Part shown: piece after piece, positions 34,167-45,287 of the stretch
Position numbering within the stretch: position 1 is the stretch's first letter
Layout: each line of letters starts with the position of its first letter
Assembly (NCBI RefSeq): GCF_019090095.1
Contig: NZ_JAGQFP010000001.1
Location: forward strand, 620,001 to 684,000
Source of the DNA: Stutzerimonas stutzeri
Lineage (GTDB): Bacteria; Pseudomonadota; Gammaproteobacteria; Pseudomonadales; Pseudomonadaceae
Direction: 5' to 3'
DNA length: 64,000 nt
Translations under genes and position numbers: made by a program
Notes under the pieces: model-generated
Seen by the model: only the letters and a program-made list of their open reading frames with translations
Told to the model about the DNA's origin: nothing
The model's database searches: none

Positions 34167-35903
34167 ATGTCCGTCACGTCTTTCCCAAATGCCCGCAAGG
34201 GCCTTTTGTCTTTCATTGCCCTTGCCGCGCTGATGGGCGGTATCCCTGGCAGTGGCGAGGTTCAGGCTGCAACCGCCGCTACCACCAGCACATCGACGAT
34301 CGCCTATTCCGCACTGATCAACAAATTCACCAACACTTACTGGTTGAACGGCTCGTGGCGCGCCTCGGCCGGGGTATCGGTCGCAGCCACCGCGCAGAAC
34401 AAAGCTGCGTTCCGTGTCGGAACCTCGGTGCGTACCGCCGACGGACAGATCCGCACCGTCACCGCCGTCACCCCGGCCAGCGGTGCGCTGACCATTTTCA
34501 TGAGCGGCCCGGCGCTCGACGGCAAGCTGGTCGGTTACCCGCACAAGCTCAGCGTCAGCAATATCGCCAGCTCAACGCCGATCACGACGACCAAGAGCGC
34601 GCCTGTTGCGCCACCGAGCTACTCGGCGCTGATCAACAAGTTCACCAACAAGTACTGGCTGAACGGCTCCTGGCGTGCGTCGGCCGGCGTATCCGTCGCC
34701 GCGACCGCGCAGAACAAGGCGGCCTTCGTACCGGGTGCCTCGGTGCGCACCGCAGACGGACAGATTCGTACCATCACCTCGGTGAAGCCAGCCAGCGGCG
34801 CACTGAGCGTGTTCATGAGCGGGCCCGTGCTCAACGGCAACCTCGTTGGCTATCCGAACAAACTCAGCCTGGCCACAGCCCCCGCGATCCGTCCTGCCGC
34901 CCCATCGGAGCCGACCGCGGCTACGCTGCCCGCAGCCGGACCGGTGCAACTCGTCGGTGTGGCGCTGTCCGGCGCCGCGTTCGGCCCATCCGTCCTGCCC
35001 GGCAAACATGGGACCAACTACATCTATCCCGCCGAGTCGTATTACAAGAAGTACGCCGCGCAAGGGCTTAAGCTGGTCCGCCTGCCCTTCCTCTGGGAGC
35101 GCATGCAGCCTCGGCTCAACGCCGAGATCGATGCCGCACAGTTGGCGTTGCTCACCCAGTCGCTGGATTACGCCCAGAAGTATGGCGTGAAGGTGGTGCT
35201 GGACATGCATAACTACTACCGCTACTACAAGCAGCCGATCGGCTCCGAGACCGTACCGATTCAGGCATTCGCCAATGCCTGGAAACGTATCGCACTGAAG
35301 GTGGGCAAGCACCCGGCCCTCAGCGGCTACGGTTTGATGAACGAGCCGAACACCAAAGGGCTTTGGCCTGAAGCGGCACTGGCCGCCGCCAAGGAGATCC
35401 GCAAGGTCGACCAGACCAACTGGATTTACGTCGCAGGCGACCGGTTCTCCAGCGCCTGGCACTGGCCGCAGTCCAACACTCAGCTCATCGCGGATCCATG
35501 GATGCGCGATCCTGCCAACAAGCTGATTTTCGAAGCGCACATGTACCTCGATCGCGACACGTCGGGCCTGTACAAGGACAAGACAGAGACCTTCGCGCCG
35601 GATTTGGGCATCAATCGCGCCAAGCCCTTCGTTGACTGGCTGCGGGCCAACAAGCTGCGCGGCTTCATCGGCGAGATGGGCGTGCCGAACTACGCACCCG
35701 ATGCCATCGTTGCGATGGATAACCTGCTTGGCTACCTGCGAGACAATTGCGTTCCACTGACCTATTGGGCGGCAGGTCCCTGGTGGGGCAATTACATCCT
35801 GGCGCTCGACGTCACCGGCGGTGCCGAACAGCCCCAGCTGCCGGTGCTGAGAAAGCACGCCACGACGCCGAACAGCTGCGCGGCCATCGGCGAACCGCTG
35901 TAA
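34167..35903 (+). CDS. Secreted GH5-type glycoside hydrolase with duplicated N-terminal domain
   Basis: The 578-residue protein starts MSVTSFPNARKG (34167), has a signal peptide (to about residue 34), two nearly identical 83-residue repeats (48-130 and 153-235, each with YWLNGSWRASAGVSVAATAQ), a Pro/Ala linker, and a GH5 catalytic domain (about 268-575). The acid/base Glu is in GLMNEPNTKG and the nucleophile Glu in GFIGEMGVPNY; DMHNYYRYY and EAHMYLD line the cleft. It should hydrolyse a beta-glucan, either cellulose or a self-made exopolysaccharide. The repeats may bind polysaccharide. It is a single-gene unit followed by a strong terminator. Confidence 0.85.
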   Translation: MSVTSFPNARKGLLSFIALAALMGGIPGSGEVQAATAATTSTSTIAYSALINKFTNTYWLNGSWRASAGVSVAATAQNKAAFRVGTSVRTADGQIRTVTAVTPASGALTIFMSGPALDGKLVGYPHKLSVSNIASSTPITTTKSAPVAPPSYSALINKFTNKYWLNGSWRASAGVSVAATAQNKAAFVPGASVRTADGQIRTITSVKPASGALSVFMSGPVLNGNLVGYPNKLSLATAPAIRPAAPSEPTAATLPAAGPVQLVGVALSGAAFGPSVLPGKHGTNYIYPAESYYKKYAAQGLKLVRLPFLWERMQPRLNAEIDAAQLALLTQSLDYAQKYGVKVVLDMHNYYRYYKQPIGSETVPIQAFANAWKRIALKVGKHPALSGYGLMNEPNTKGLWPEAALAAAKEIRKVDQTNWIYVAGDRFSSAWHWPQSNTQLIADPWMRDPANKLIFEAHMYLDRDTSGLYKDKTETFAPDLGINRAKPFVDWLRANKLRGFIGEMGVPNYAPDAIVAMDNLLGYLRDNCVPLTYWAAGPWWGNYILALDVTGGAEQPQLPVLRKHATTPNSCAAIGEPL

Positions 35904-35924
35904 CGCCACCCACTGCGACCCCGG

Positions 35925-35957
35925 AGGCCTGACAGGCATTGCCTGTCAGGCCTTTTT
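35925..35957 (+). terminator. Rho-independent terminator after the GH5 gene
   Basis: AGGCCTGACAGGC and GCCTGTCAGGCCT form a perfect 13-bp stem with a 3-nt loop, followed by TTTT. It begins 22 bp after the stop codon. Confidence 0.93.
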
Positions 35958-36089
35958 GCTTTTCCTGTGCTGCAACCCGGCATATGCGCGCGAGCAGACA
36001 AGCGGAACCAATCAGCAAGGCAGCGGGACGAATGCCTTGTATGGCAACAGCCGGCAGGGGCATCGAGCCGAACGCGCAGAGGAGTGGCA

Positions 36090-37178
36090 ATGACGAAATG
36101 GATCTTGCTGACGGCCACCGGCCTGCTGGTGGTGCTGACCGTGCTGCCGCTCTGGAAAAACCCAGCCTGGTGGGTTCGCGCCCTGGATTTTCCGCGATTG
36201 CAGCTGTGTGTGCTGGCCTTTGCGCTATTGCTGGCTCAGGCCTTGCTGCTGTCCTATTCCGAGCCGTTGCAGATTCTGATCTCGCTGCTCGTCGGTGGTT
36301 GCCTCGTCTATCAGGCCTGGTGGATCGTCCCCTACACGCGTCTGTGGCCCCGGGAAGTCCAGTCCGCCGATGCGCGCTGTGACAGGCCCCGCATTCGCGT
36401 AATGGCGGCCAACGTGCTGACGCCGAATCGCCAGGCCGACCAGCTCAAGGCCCTGGTGCGCCGCCACCGTCCCGATGTGCTGGTCACGCTCGAAACCGAT
36501 CGTTGGTGGGAAGCGCAGCTGGAGGAACTCACCGACCAATACCCACACGTGATGCGCTGTCCGCTGGACAACCTCTACGGCATGCACGTCTGGTCACGGC
36601 TCGCGTTGGAAAACGGCGAGACCTGCTTTCTCGTCGAGGAGGACGTGCCCTCCATGCATGCACGGGTTCGGCTGAACGAACACCTGGCGGTACGCATGCA
36701 TTTTCTCCATCCGGCTCCGCCGAGCCCCACCGAGAACGACGAGTCCACCGAGCGCGACACCGAGCTGCTACTGGTGGCCAAGAGCGTTCAGGACGATGAG
36801 CCTGACACACCGATCATTGTGACCGGCGACCTCAACGATGTCGCCTGGTCGGCCAATACGCGCCTGTTTCGCAAGGTCAGCGGACTGCTCGATCCGCGGG
36901 TGGGTCGCTGCATGGTCAACAGTTTTCATGCGAAGCACTGGTTCCTGCGCTGGCCGCTCGATCACCTGTTCCACAGCCACCACTTCAAACTGGTGCGTAT
37001 CGAGCGTCTGCCTGCGTTCGGATCAGACCACTTCCCCGTGATGGTCGAGCTTCAGTATGACCCGGCGCCGGAACAGCAGAGCTTGAAGGCTGACGCAGCG
37101 GACGAGCGGGAGGCGCAACGCAAGATCGATCAGAAAGACGCCGAGGAAAGCGACGTGCCGGAACCGGAAAAGCGCTGA
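36090..37178 (+). CDS. Membrane-anchored endonuclease/exonuclease/phosphatase family protein
   Basis: The start at 36090 has AGAGGAG upstream; 362 residues. Residues 1-95 form three hydrophobic helices. The remainder is an EEP domain with the family's residues: IRVMAANVL (Asn), VLVTLETD (Glu), IIVTGDLNDVAWS (Asp, Asn) and AFGSDHFPVMVEL (Asp-His). The domain is probably periplasmic and could cleave phosphodiesters in nucleic acids, phospholipids or sphingolipids; the substrate is not evident. The C-terminal 35 residues are charged and low-complexity. Confidence 0.85.
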   Translation: MTKWILLTATGLLVVLTVLPLWKNPAWWVRALDFPRLQLCVLAFALLLAQALLLSYSEPLQILISLLVGGCLVYQAWWIVPYTRLWPREVQSADARCDRPRIRVMAANVLTPNRQADQLKALVRRHRPDVLVTLETDRWWEAQLEELTDQYPHVMRCPLDNLYGMHVWSRLALENGETCFLVEEDVPSMHARVRLNEHLAVRMHFLHPAPPSPTENDESTERDTELLLVAKSVQDDEPDTPIIVTGDLNDVAWSANTRLFRKVSGLLDPRVGRCMVNSFHAKHWFLRWPLDHLFHSHHFKLVRIERLPAFGSDHFPVMVELQYDPAPEQQSLKADAADEREAQRKIDQKDAEESDVPEPEKR

Positions 37179-37212
37179 GCAGCGCAGCCGGTCCAGCTCC
37201 AGCGCCGCCCGC

Positions 37213-37671
37213 TCAGACCTCGTTGACCCGATTGAACTGCACCGCCAGCCGCATCGTTTCGTGCGATTCCAACGCCAGCAGCTCGGATGCGAGATCGCGC
37301 GCACCGTCGATCTCGGCTCGCCGCGCCAGCGACCGGTACAGATCCATCACCTGGTTATGAACGGTGAACAGCTCGTAGGAGATCTGCTCGACACTCATGG
37401 TCGAGTACGGCATGGCGCAAGGCTGTCCGCGAATCACCGGATTACGCGTCACATAGTCGAAGATCCAGGTATGCAAGGCGTTCGGATCGGCGTGGCGCTC
37501 GATGCGCTCGATGGTGTGGGCCAGTGCTTTCTCGTGGTCGGCGAGATAGGCCAATAGCCACTGCGCGCGCTGCTCTTCGTGTCGCCGTGCGCTTCGTTGC
37601 AAGCACCTGGCCAGCTCTCGATGGGTATCCCGCGTCCAGTCGATGAGGTCCTCGAATCGCTCGATCTTCAT
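37213..37671 (-). CDS. Hypothetical helical protein (ferritin-like pattern)
   Basis: The ATG at 37671 has GGAGGG 7 bp upstream; 152 residues. The sequence is helical and rich in His and Glu spaced as in four-helix bundles (RDTHRELARCLQRSARRHEE; LADHEKALAHTIERIE; ELLALESHETMRLAVQ), which could form a di-metal site, but no exact family motif is met. It converges with the EEP gene with a 34-bp gap and is divergent from putA. Function unknown. Confidence 0.7.
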   Translation of the reverse strand: MKIERFEDLIDWTRDTHRELARCLQRSARRHEEQRAQWLLAYLADHEKALAHTIERIERHADPNALHTWIFDYVTRNPVIRGQPCAMPYSTMSVEQISYELFTVHNQVMDLYRSLARRAEIDGARDLASELLALESHETMRLAVQFNRVNEV

Positions 37672-37979
37672 AGTCCCTCCAAAGCGCCGATCACAACCGC
37701 ACGCTGACGGGCCTGGGGCGAGCCCGACGTCGCGCGGGCTCACCCGGTTGGGTCTCTGGATCGCGTTGGGCGAGCCATGAGTTAAGACTAGTCACGACTT
37801 GCCTGGTTGGCTGCCCGGGGGGCCACTGGAGCTGTATCAGTGTTTTGCCGCTCGCCTGTGCCCGCCAACCACCTCACCGGGAACGTCTACGCTCATAAGA
37901 GGCTGTCGATCGTACCCAAGCCGTGCCTCCCGCGGTGCGGCCACCGAACCCGCGCATCTCAGATTGAGGGGTAGGCAAC
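37672..37979. other. putA upstream region
   Basis: This 308-bp gap lies between the hypothetical gene and putA and should hold the putA promoter and PutA operators. I found no clear inverted operator or strong -35/-10 pair by eye. Confidence 0.35.
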
Positions 37980-40900
37980 ATGGCGACCACCACACTCGGC
38001 ATCAAGCTCGACGAGGCTGCCCGTGATCGACTCGAAGCGGCAGCACGCCGGATCGATCGCACGCCGCAGTGGTTGATAAAACAGGCACTGCTGCACTACC
38101 TCGAGCAGCTCGAACGCGGCACCGCCCCGCTCAGCGACCTGCCCTTGCCGCACGCCGATGCGCTGGAGGCCGAGGTCGAACCCGGCGCTCAGCCCTTCCT
38201 CGAACTGGCCGAAAGTGTATTACCGCAGTCGGTGCTACGCGCCGCGATCACCGCCGCCTACCGTCGTCCTGAACAGGAGGCGCTGCCGATGCTGCTGGAG
38301 CAGGCACGGCTGGCGCCGGAGCGGGCCGAAGGCGCGCACCGACTCGCAATGCGCATCGCCGAGAAGCTGCGCAATCAGAAGAGCGCCGGCGGACGCCAGG
38401 GGCTGGTGCAGGGTCTGCTACAGGAATTCTCGCTCTCATCCCAGGAAGGCGTGGCGTTGATGTGTCTGGCCGAAGCCCTGCTACGCGTGCCCGACAAAGG
38501 CACCCGGGATGCGCTGATCCGCGACAAGATCAGCACCGGCAACTGGCAACCCCACCTGGGCAACAGCCAGTCGGTATTCGTCAACGCCGCGACCTGGGGC
38601 TTGATGCTCACCGGCCGGCTGGTCGCCACCCATAATGAGTCCAGCCTGTCGTCGTCGCTCAACCGCTTGATCGGTAAAGGCGGCGAGCCGGTGATTCGCA
38701 AGGGCGTGGACATGGCAATGCGCTTGATGGGCGAGCAGTTCGTCACTGGCGAAACCATCGACGAGGCGTTGAGCAATGCGCAGACGATGGAAGCCAAGGG
38801 TTTCCGCTACTCCTATGACATGCTCGGTGAGGCGGCGCTGACGGCCAGCGACGCGCGGCGCTACCTGGCTTCGTACGAGCAGGCCATCCATGCCATCGGC
38901 AAGGCATCGCGCGGCCGCGGCATCTACGAAGGACCAGGCATCTCGATAAAACTCTCGGCGCTGCACCCACGCTACAGCCGCGCGCAATACGGCCGGGTGA
39001 TGGACGAGCTCTACCCGACGCTGCTGTCCTTGACTCAGCTGGCACGACGCTACGACATCGGCATCAACATCGATGCCGAGGAAGCGGACCGGCTGGAGCT
39101 GTCGCTGGACCTGCTCGAGCGGCTCTGCTTCGAACCCTCGCTGAATGACTGGAACGGCATCGGCTTCGTCATTCAGGCCTATCAGAAGCGCTGCCCCTAC
39201 GTGGTGGATTTCCTCATCGATCTGGCCAAGCGCAGCCACCATCGGCTGATGATCCGCCTGGTCAAGGGCGCGTACTGGGACAGCGAAATCAAGCTCGCAC
39301 AGCTCAACGGACTGGAGGGCTACCCGGTCTATACCCGCAAGGCGTACACCGACGTGTCCTTCATTGCCTGCGCACGCCGGCTGCTCGCCGCGCCAGACGC
39401 GATCTACCCGCAGTTCGCCACGCACAACGCCCATACCCTGGCTGCCGTGTATGAACTCGCGGGCCAGCACTATTACCCCGGCCAGTACGAATTCCAGTGC
39501 CTGCACGGCATGGGCGAGCCGCTGTACGAACAGGTGGTCGGCAAGGGCGACGGCCGCCTCGACCGGCCGTGTCGCATTTATGCACCGGTCGGTAGCCACG
39601 AAACGCTGTTGGCGTATCTGGTGCGCCGCCTGCTGGAGAACGGCGCCAACACCTCGTTCGTCAACCGCATCGCCGACAAGAGCATTTCGCTGGAAGAACT
39701 GGTGGCCGATCCAGTGGTGACAGTCGAGCGGATGCTGGCGGCAGAAGGCACGCTGGGTCTGCCGCACCCGCGTATTCCGCTGCCACGTAACCTCTACGGA
39801 GAACGACGCTTCAATTCGTGCGGCATCGACCTGTCCAATGAACAACGGCTGGCCTCGCTCTCCTCCGCGCTGCTGGCTGATGCGCACCAGCGCCACGTGG
39901 CGGCGCCCTTGCTTGGTTGCGAGGTCGTCTCGACCGCACCGGCCGAACCGCTGCTCAACCCGGCGGACCATCGGGACGTGGTCGGCGAGGTGCAGGACGC
40001 CAGCGAAGCCGACGTGGATAACGCCCTGCGCTGTGCGAGCGACGCCTTCGATGCCTGGCGATCCACGCCGCCCGCGGCGCGTGCCGCTGCCCTCGAGCAG
40101 GCAGCCGTGCTCATGGAACAGCGCATGCAGACCTTGATGGGCGTGCTGATCCGCGAAGCCGGCAAGTCCTACATCAACGCCATTGCCGAAGTACGTGAGG
40201 CCGTGGATTTTCTGCGCTTCTACGCTGCCGAGGTACGCAGCAACTTCGCGAGCGACACCCACCAGCCCCTGGGGCCGGTGGTCTGCATCAGCCCTTGGAA
40301 TTTCCCGCTGGCTATCTTCACCGGCCAAGTCTGCGCTGCGCTGGGTGCCGGGAATACGGTACTGGCCAAACCTGCCGAGCAGACCCCGTTGATCGCCACG
40401 CTGGGCGTGCAGATTCTGCATGAAGCCGGCATTCCCCGGGACGCGCTGCAGCTTCTGCCCGGCCGCGGCGAAACCGTCGGCGCCCGCCTGGTGGCCGACG
40501 AACGCGTCCGCGGCGTGATGTTTACCGGCTCCACGGCGGTGGCCTCGCTCCTTCAGCGCAGCATTGCCGGACGGCTGGACGAGCGTGGCCGGAACATCCC
40601 GCTGATCGCCGAAACGGGCGGACAGAACGCGATGATCGTCGACTCCTCGGCCCTGGCCGAGCAGGTCGTGATGGACGTGATGAACTCGGCGTTCGACAGC
40701 GCCGGCCAACGCTGCTCGGCGCTGCGCGTGCTGTGCGTGCAGGAAGACGTCGCGCAGCGGGTCATCGACATGCTCATGGGCGCCATGGCGGAGATGCGCA
40801 TGGGCAATCCACAGCGGCTGTCCGTCGACGTCGGGCCGGTCATCGACGCCGAGGCGCGCGACACCATCGAACAGCACTTGCAGGCCATGCGCAGCAAGGG

Positions 40901-41924
40901 CCGCAGGGTCCATCAGGTGGCGCGCATCGACAAACACGACTGTTCCAACGGCACCTACGTCACACCGACGCTCATCGAGCTGGAGCGCCTCGACGAGCTG
41001 CAGCAAGAGGTCTTCGGCCCGGTGCTGCACGTGCTGCGCTATCGCCGCGCCGAACTCGACCAGCTGCTCGAACAGATCAACGCCGCCGGCTATGGCTTGA
41101 CCCTCGGCGTCCACACCCGCATCGACGAAACCATCGCCAAGGTCGTCGAGCGCGCCAAGGTCGGCAACCTCTACGTCAATCGCAACATTGTGGGTGCCGT
41201 GGTCGGCGTGCAGCCATTTGGCGGCGAAGGGCTGTCGGGCACTGGCCCCAAGGCCGGGGGACCGTTGTATCTGTATCGCCTGCTGGCCGAGCGCCCCGAT
41301 GACGCGCTGTTGCGAGCCCTGGATTTTGGCGGCGTGCCCGCGCTCCCCGAGATACACCGTTCGCCTGCGCAGATCGAGGCGGCGAAACAGTTCCGCCAAT
41401 GGGCCCAGGACACGGGCCAGCGCGAACTCGTGGCGCTGTGCGAACGCTTCGCCGAGCAATCCCAGGCCGGCACCACGCGGCTCCTCAATGGCCCCACGGG
41501 CGAGCGCAACAGCTATAGCCTGTTGCCGCGCGACGAGGTGCTGTGCCTGGCCGACGATGCGCAGGATCTGCAGGTTCAGCTTGCTGCGGCACTGACACTG
41601 GGCAGCAAAGCGATGGTGCGGGACGCTCCGGCCAGCCGCGCGGTGCTCGACAAGCTACCGCAGGCCGTACAGAGCCGGATCACCCGCGTTTCAGACTGGA
41701 CCTCCGATACCGCACGCTTCGATTTCGTGCTGCATCATGGCACGCCCGACCAACTGCGGGACGTCAGCCAACAGCTTGCGCGCCGCAGCGGCCCGATCAT
41801 CGGCATTCAGGGGATGGCGCCCGGCGACACCGCGATCCCGCTGGAACGACTGCTGATCGAGCGCGCGCTCAGCATCAACACGGCGGCAGCAGGAGGTAAT
41901 GCCAGCCTGATGACCATTGGCTGA
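37980..41924 (+). CDS. putA: PutA, trifunctional proline utilisation protein
   Basis: The 1314-residue protein combines three parts. Residues 1-47 form a ribbon-helix-helix DNA-binding domain (TTTLGIKLDEAARDRLEAAA). Residues about 190-560 are the FAD proline dehydrogenase (LMIRLVKGAYWDSEIKLAQ; YPQFATHNAHT; FQCLHGMGEPLYEQ). Residues about 590-1060 are the P5C dehydrogenase (PWNFPLAIFTGQ; catalytic Cys in DSAGQRCSALRVL), followed by the C-terminal lid domain. It oxidises proline to glutamate and, when proline is scarce, represses its own gene. It is peripheral on the inner membrane. Normally putP is adjacent; it is not seen here. Confidence 0.97.
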   Translation: MATTTLGIKLDEAARDRLEAAARRIDRTPQWLIKQALLHYLEQLERGTAPLSDLPLPHADALEAEVEPGAQPFLELAESVLPQSVLRAAITAAYRRPEQEALPMLLEQARLAPERAEGAHRLAMRIAEKLRNQKSAGGRQGLVQGLLQEFSLSSQEGVALMCLAEALLRVPDKGTRDALIRDKISTGNWQPHLGNSQSVFVNAATWGLMLTGRLVATHNESSLSSSLNRLIGKGGEPVIRKGVDMAMRLMGEQFVTGETIDEALSNAQTMEAKGFRYSYDMLGEAALTASDARRYLASYEQAIHAIGKASRGRGIYEGPGISIKLSALHPRYSRAQYGRVMDELYPTLLSLTQLARRYDIGINIDAEEADRLELSLDLLERLCFEPSLNDWNGIGFVIQAYQKRCPYVVDFLIDLAKRSHHRLMIRLVKGAYWDSEIKLAQLNGLEGYPVYTRKAYTDVSFIACARRLLAAPDAIYPQFATHNAHTLAAVYELAGQHYYPGQYEFQCLHGMGEPLYEQVVGKGDGRLDRPCRIYAPVGSHETLLAYLVRRLLENGANTSFVNRIADKSISLEELVADPVVTVERMLAAEGTLGLPHPRIPLPRNLYGERRFNSCGIDLSNEQRLASLSSALLADAHQRHVAAPLLGCEVVSTAPAEPLLNPADHRDVVGEVQDASEADVDNALRCASDAFDAWRSTPPAARAAALEQAAVLMEQRMQTLMGVLIREAGKSYINAIAEVREAVDFLRFYAAEVRSNFASDTHQPLGPVVCISPWNFPLAIFTGQVCAALGAGNTVLAKPAEQTPLIATLGVQILHEAGIPRDALQLLPGRGETVGARLVADERVRGVMFTGSTAVASLLQRSIAGRLDERGRNIPLIAETGGQNAMIVDSSALAEQVVMDVMNSAFDSAGQRCSALRVLCVQEDVAQRVIDMLMGAMAEMRMGNPQRLSVDVGPVIDAEARDTIEQHLQAMRSKGRRVHQVARIDKHDCSNGTYVTPTLIELERLDELQQEVFGPVLHVLRYRRAELDQLLEQINAAGYGLTLGVHTRIDETIAKVVERAKVGNLYVNRNIVGAVVGVQPFGGEGLSGTGPKAGGPLYLYRLLAERPDDALLRALDFGGVPALPEIHRSPAQIEAAKQFRQWAQDTGQRELVALCERFAEQSQAGTTRLLNGPTGERNSYSLLPRDEVLCLADDAQDLQVQLAAALTLGSKAMVRDAPASRAVLDKLPQAVQSRITRVSDWTSDTARFDFVLHHGTPDQLRDVSQQLARRSGPIIGIQGMAPGDTAIPLERLLIERALSINTAAAGGNASLMTIG

Positions 41925-42155
41925 TGCCGGGTGAGGCGGCTCCACAGAAAAAAGCCGTCCACGCCGCCACTGTGGGAGCCGCGACCCGCGGCGAACGGCG
42001 CCGGCTCGGTGCCTGAAAACGCTTCGGCCCGAGGTCGGGCCTCCCACAACATATAAAGCGGTGCGCGCCGCCCCCATTGTGTGGGCCGCGAACCGCGGCG
42101 AAAGCGGACTTCCAGCATTCTCGCGAAGCCAACCCTTACCCCGGGCGAGGCCCTA
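41925..42155. repeat. REP-like palindromic remnants after putA
   Basis: Degenerate copies of GTGGGAGCCGCGACCCGCGG (41971), the complement GGCCTCCCAC (42041) and GTGGGCCGCGAACCGCGGCG (42081) form imperfect hairpins typical of Pseudomonas repetitive extragenic palindromes. They lie between the converging putA and GreA/B-type genes and probably mark the 3' ends. Confidence 0.7.
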
Positions 42156-42632
42156 TCAACAAATCGACAGCACGCAGTACGGCTGGGGCCGGCCCTCCAC
42201 CCGCAGCTCGCCCTCATCACCCTCCCGGCAGCCGAGCAAGGCGCGTCCGAGCGGCGATTGCGGGGAGATGACCAGGACCTCGGTATCGTCCATCGTCACC
42301 CTCAACCCGGCGGCGTCCGGCCCCAGGAACACCCAACGGCTGCTGCCCCCTAATTCAAGGGAAACCAGCGCCCCCAGGCGAATCGCCTCGTCGGCCAGCT
42401 CAAGCATCGGCAGATTGCGGTAGCTCGCCAGCGCCACCTCAATTTCCGCGACTCGCCGACGTTGGCCGTCGGCCAGGTACGCCGCTTCCAGCCCTCGCGT
42501 GTCGTACTTGTTTTCCGCCTTGCTCTCGGCATGGGTCGCCGCCTCGTGAGAGGCCTTGAGCGCGTCCTTGGCGATGCTCAGGTCGGCGTACAGCTTGTCG
42601 ATGATCAGTGCCTGAAGTTGAATCTTGTCCAT
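42156..42632 (-). CDS. GreA/GreB-family transcription factor
   Basis: The 158-residue protein (start MDKIQLQALI at 42632) has an N-terminal coiled coil with the tip segment AENKYDTRGLEAAYLADGQ, the place of the acidic residues that GreA/B insert into the RNA polymerase secondary channel. A C-terminal FKBP-like domain follows (VLVISPQSPLGRALLGCREGD). It is shorter at the N-terminus than classical GreA and belongs to the Rnk/GreA-like group of pseudomonads, acting on RNA polymerase in elongation or stress. It is divergent from the DUF2141 gene. Confidence 0.75.
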   Translation of the reverse strand: MDKIQLQALIIDKLYADLSIAKDALKASHEAATHAESKAENKYDTRGLEAAYLADGQRRRVAEIEVALASYRNLPMLELADEAIRLGALVSLELGGSSRWVFLGPDAAGLRVTMDDTEVLVISPQSPLGRALLGCREGDEGELRVEGRPQPYCVLSIC

Positions 42633-42811
42633 GTGAACTCGGATGCGAAAAAGGCCGGCCGGCAAGCATCGCATTGCCGAACCACGGGAGCCATTCTGGG
42701 CATTCGCCGCGGGACTAGCCGTTCGGGTGCAACAACGCCAATATGCACGCCGGAGCCGCCCCGCCGATTGCGTCGGCCCGTTGATGCCAGTAGTCCTACC
42801 GGAGCTTATCG

Positions 42812-43240
42812 ATGACGTTACGTTCGTTACTTCTGCTGCTTGCCGTTTCGGCGAGCGGCGCGGCATTCGCTGACGGCCAGCCGCTGACGGTCAGGCTCAA
42901 CGGCCTCCAGCACGATCAAGGCGCTGTGCGGGTCGCGCTGTTTTCCGACCCGAGGAGCTTTCGCAAAGTGGACAAGGCCTTCGCCACCCGTGAAGTCGCC
43001 GCCGCTGCGGGGACGCTCACGCTCAGGTTCGATGACGTACCCGCGGGCCAGTACGCGATCATGGCCTACCACGACGAGAACGGTAACGGCGAGCTGGATC
43101 GTCGCTTCGGCATGTTTCCTACCGAGGGTTACGGCTTGTCCAACAACCCCAAAGTCATGGGGCCGCCCGCCTTCGAGGACAGCGAGTTCACGGTCAGCGG
43201 CACTGCGCCGACCGAGGTGGACATCGATATTCGCTACTGA
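42812..43240 (+). CDS. Exported DUF2141 protein
   Basis: The 142-residue protein has a signal peptide (ending AAFA, near residue 20) and a compact beta domain with the DUF2141 core (VRVALFSDPRSFRK; YAIMAYHDENGNGELDRRFG). The acidic turn DENGNGELD resembles a calcium loop. The family is uncharacterised and periplasmic. The gene is monocistronic. Confidence 0.8.
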   Translation: MTLRSLLLLLAVSASGAAFADGQPLTVRLNGLQHDQGAVRVALFSDPRSFRKVDKAFATREVAAAAGTLTLRFDDVPAGQYAIMAYHDENGNGELDRRFGMFPTEGYGLSNNPKVMGPPAFEDSEFTVSGTAPTEVDIDIRY

Positions 43241-43579
43241 AGCAACCGTCGGCGACCGATCGGCCTTGCCTTTTTGGCAGCGAAACAGTCCTGGTGGATC
43301 GCCCAACCCGGACTGTCCGCCGGCGCTACAGCGGACCACGACATATCCCCATCAAGCGCTACAACAGCGTCTCGGCGGGCGATTGACGGACGGCCGATGG
43401 TCGGGATACCAATGAACCGAAGCCGGCAGAACGCTGTCCAGACAGAAGCGTCCGGATCAGCCAAACAAGCGATTTGTCGACCAGGCGGGATATTTTTTGC
43501 AAAAAGGGGAAATTTGCCGCAGGCGACGGAGCGAGACGCTGCTTATACTGACCACCCTTTCCAATCTGGAGCCATACCC
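43241..43579. promoter_or_regulatory. Upstream region of the HU gene
   Basis: The 339-bp gap holds no convincing gene. A -10-like TATACT lies at 43544-43549, 31 bp before the HU start, without a good -35 at 17 bp; an A-run (AAAAAGGGGAAATT) lies 35 bp further upstream and may act as an UP-type element. Confidence 0.5.
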
Positions 43580-43852
43580 GTGAATAAAGCCGAGTTGATT
43601 GAAGCGATCGCCGCCTCTGCCGATGTTCCGAAGAGCACTGCCACTCGCGTACTGGATGCCTTCACCGAAAGCGTAACCAACACCCTGCAGAACGGCGACA
43701 GCGTAACGCTGGTCGGCTTCGGCACCTTTGCCGTCAAGGAGCGCGCCGCCCGTGATGGCCGTAACCCGCAGACTGGTGCCACCATCAAGATTTCCGCAGC
43801 CAAGCTGCCGGGCTTCAAGCCAGGCAAGTCGCTGAAAGACGCGGTTAACTGA
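43580..43852 (+). CDS. HU-family nucleoid DNA-binding protein
   Basis: The GTG at 43580 (GGAG 9 bp upstream) starts a 90-residue HU subunit: [20 protein letters not shown], the beta saddle [20 protein letters not shown], and the DNA-bending arm with the conserved Pro in [11 protein letters not shown], ending in [14 protein letters not shown] bends and compacts DNA as dimers. It is not next to lon, as hupB is in pseudomonads, so it is probably the second (HupA-like) copy. Confidence 0.92.
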   Translation: MNKAELIEAIAASADVPKSTATRVLDAFTESVTNTLQNGDSVTLVGFGTFAVKERAARDGRNPQTGATIKISAAKLPGFKPGKSLKDAVN

Positions 43853-44124
43853 GTCACCGCTGTCAGGATACCGGGCCGCTGACGTCCCTCGTGGACGCAG
43901 CGCCTGCTCCCAACCGCTAAACCGCAGTCGCCCTTCCTACCGCCTCCTCCCTAGCCTGGCGGTCCAGCGCGCTTCCCTCACGCTTATCACGCTTCAGGCG
44001 CCTGTCCATGCGACAGCGCTGATACGTCGGTCCTTCAACCCTATGCGCTACGCGGCCAGCCGCCCTGCGTACACCTGAGCCGGCGGGCGCCGCTTACAGC
44101 CCCACACCGGCCCAGCCGTTCACC

Positions 44125-45287
<1,163 letters not shown>

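Noticed and set aside
37672..37979. PutA operator sites
   Set aside because: I looked for repeated short inverted sites in the putA leader and found none clear enough to report.
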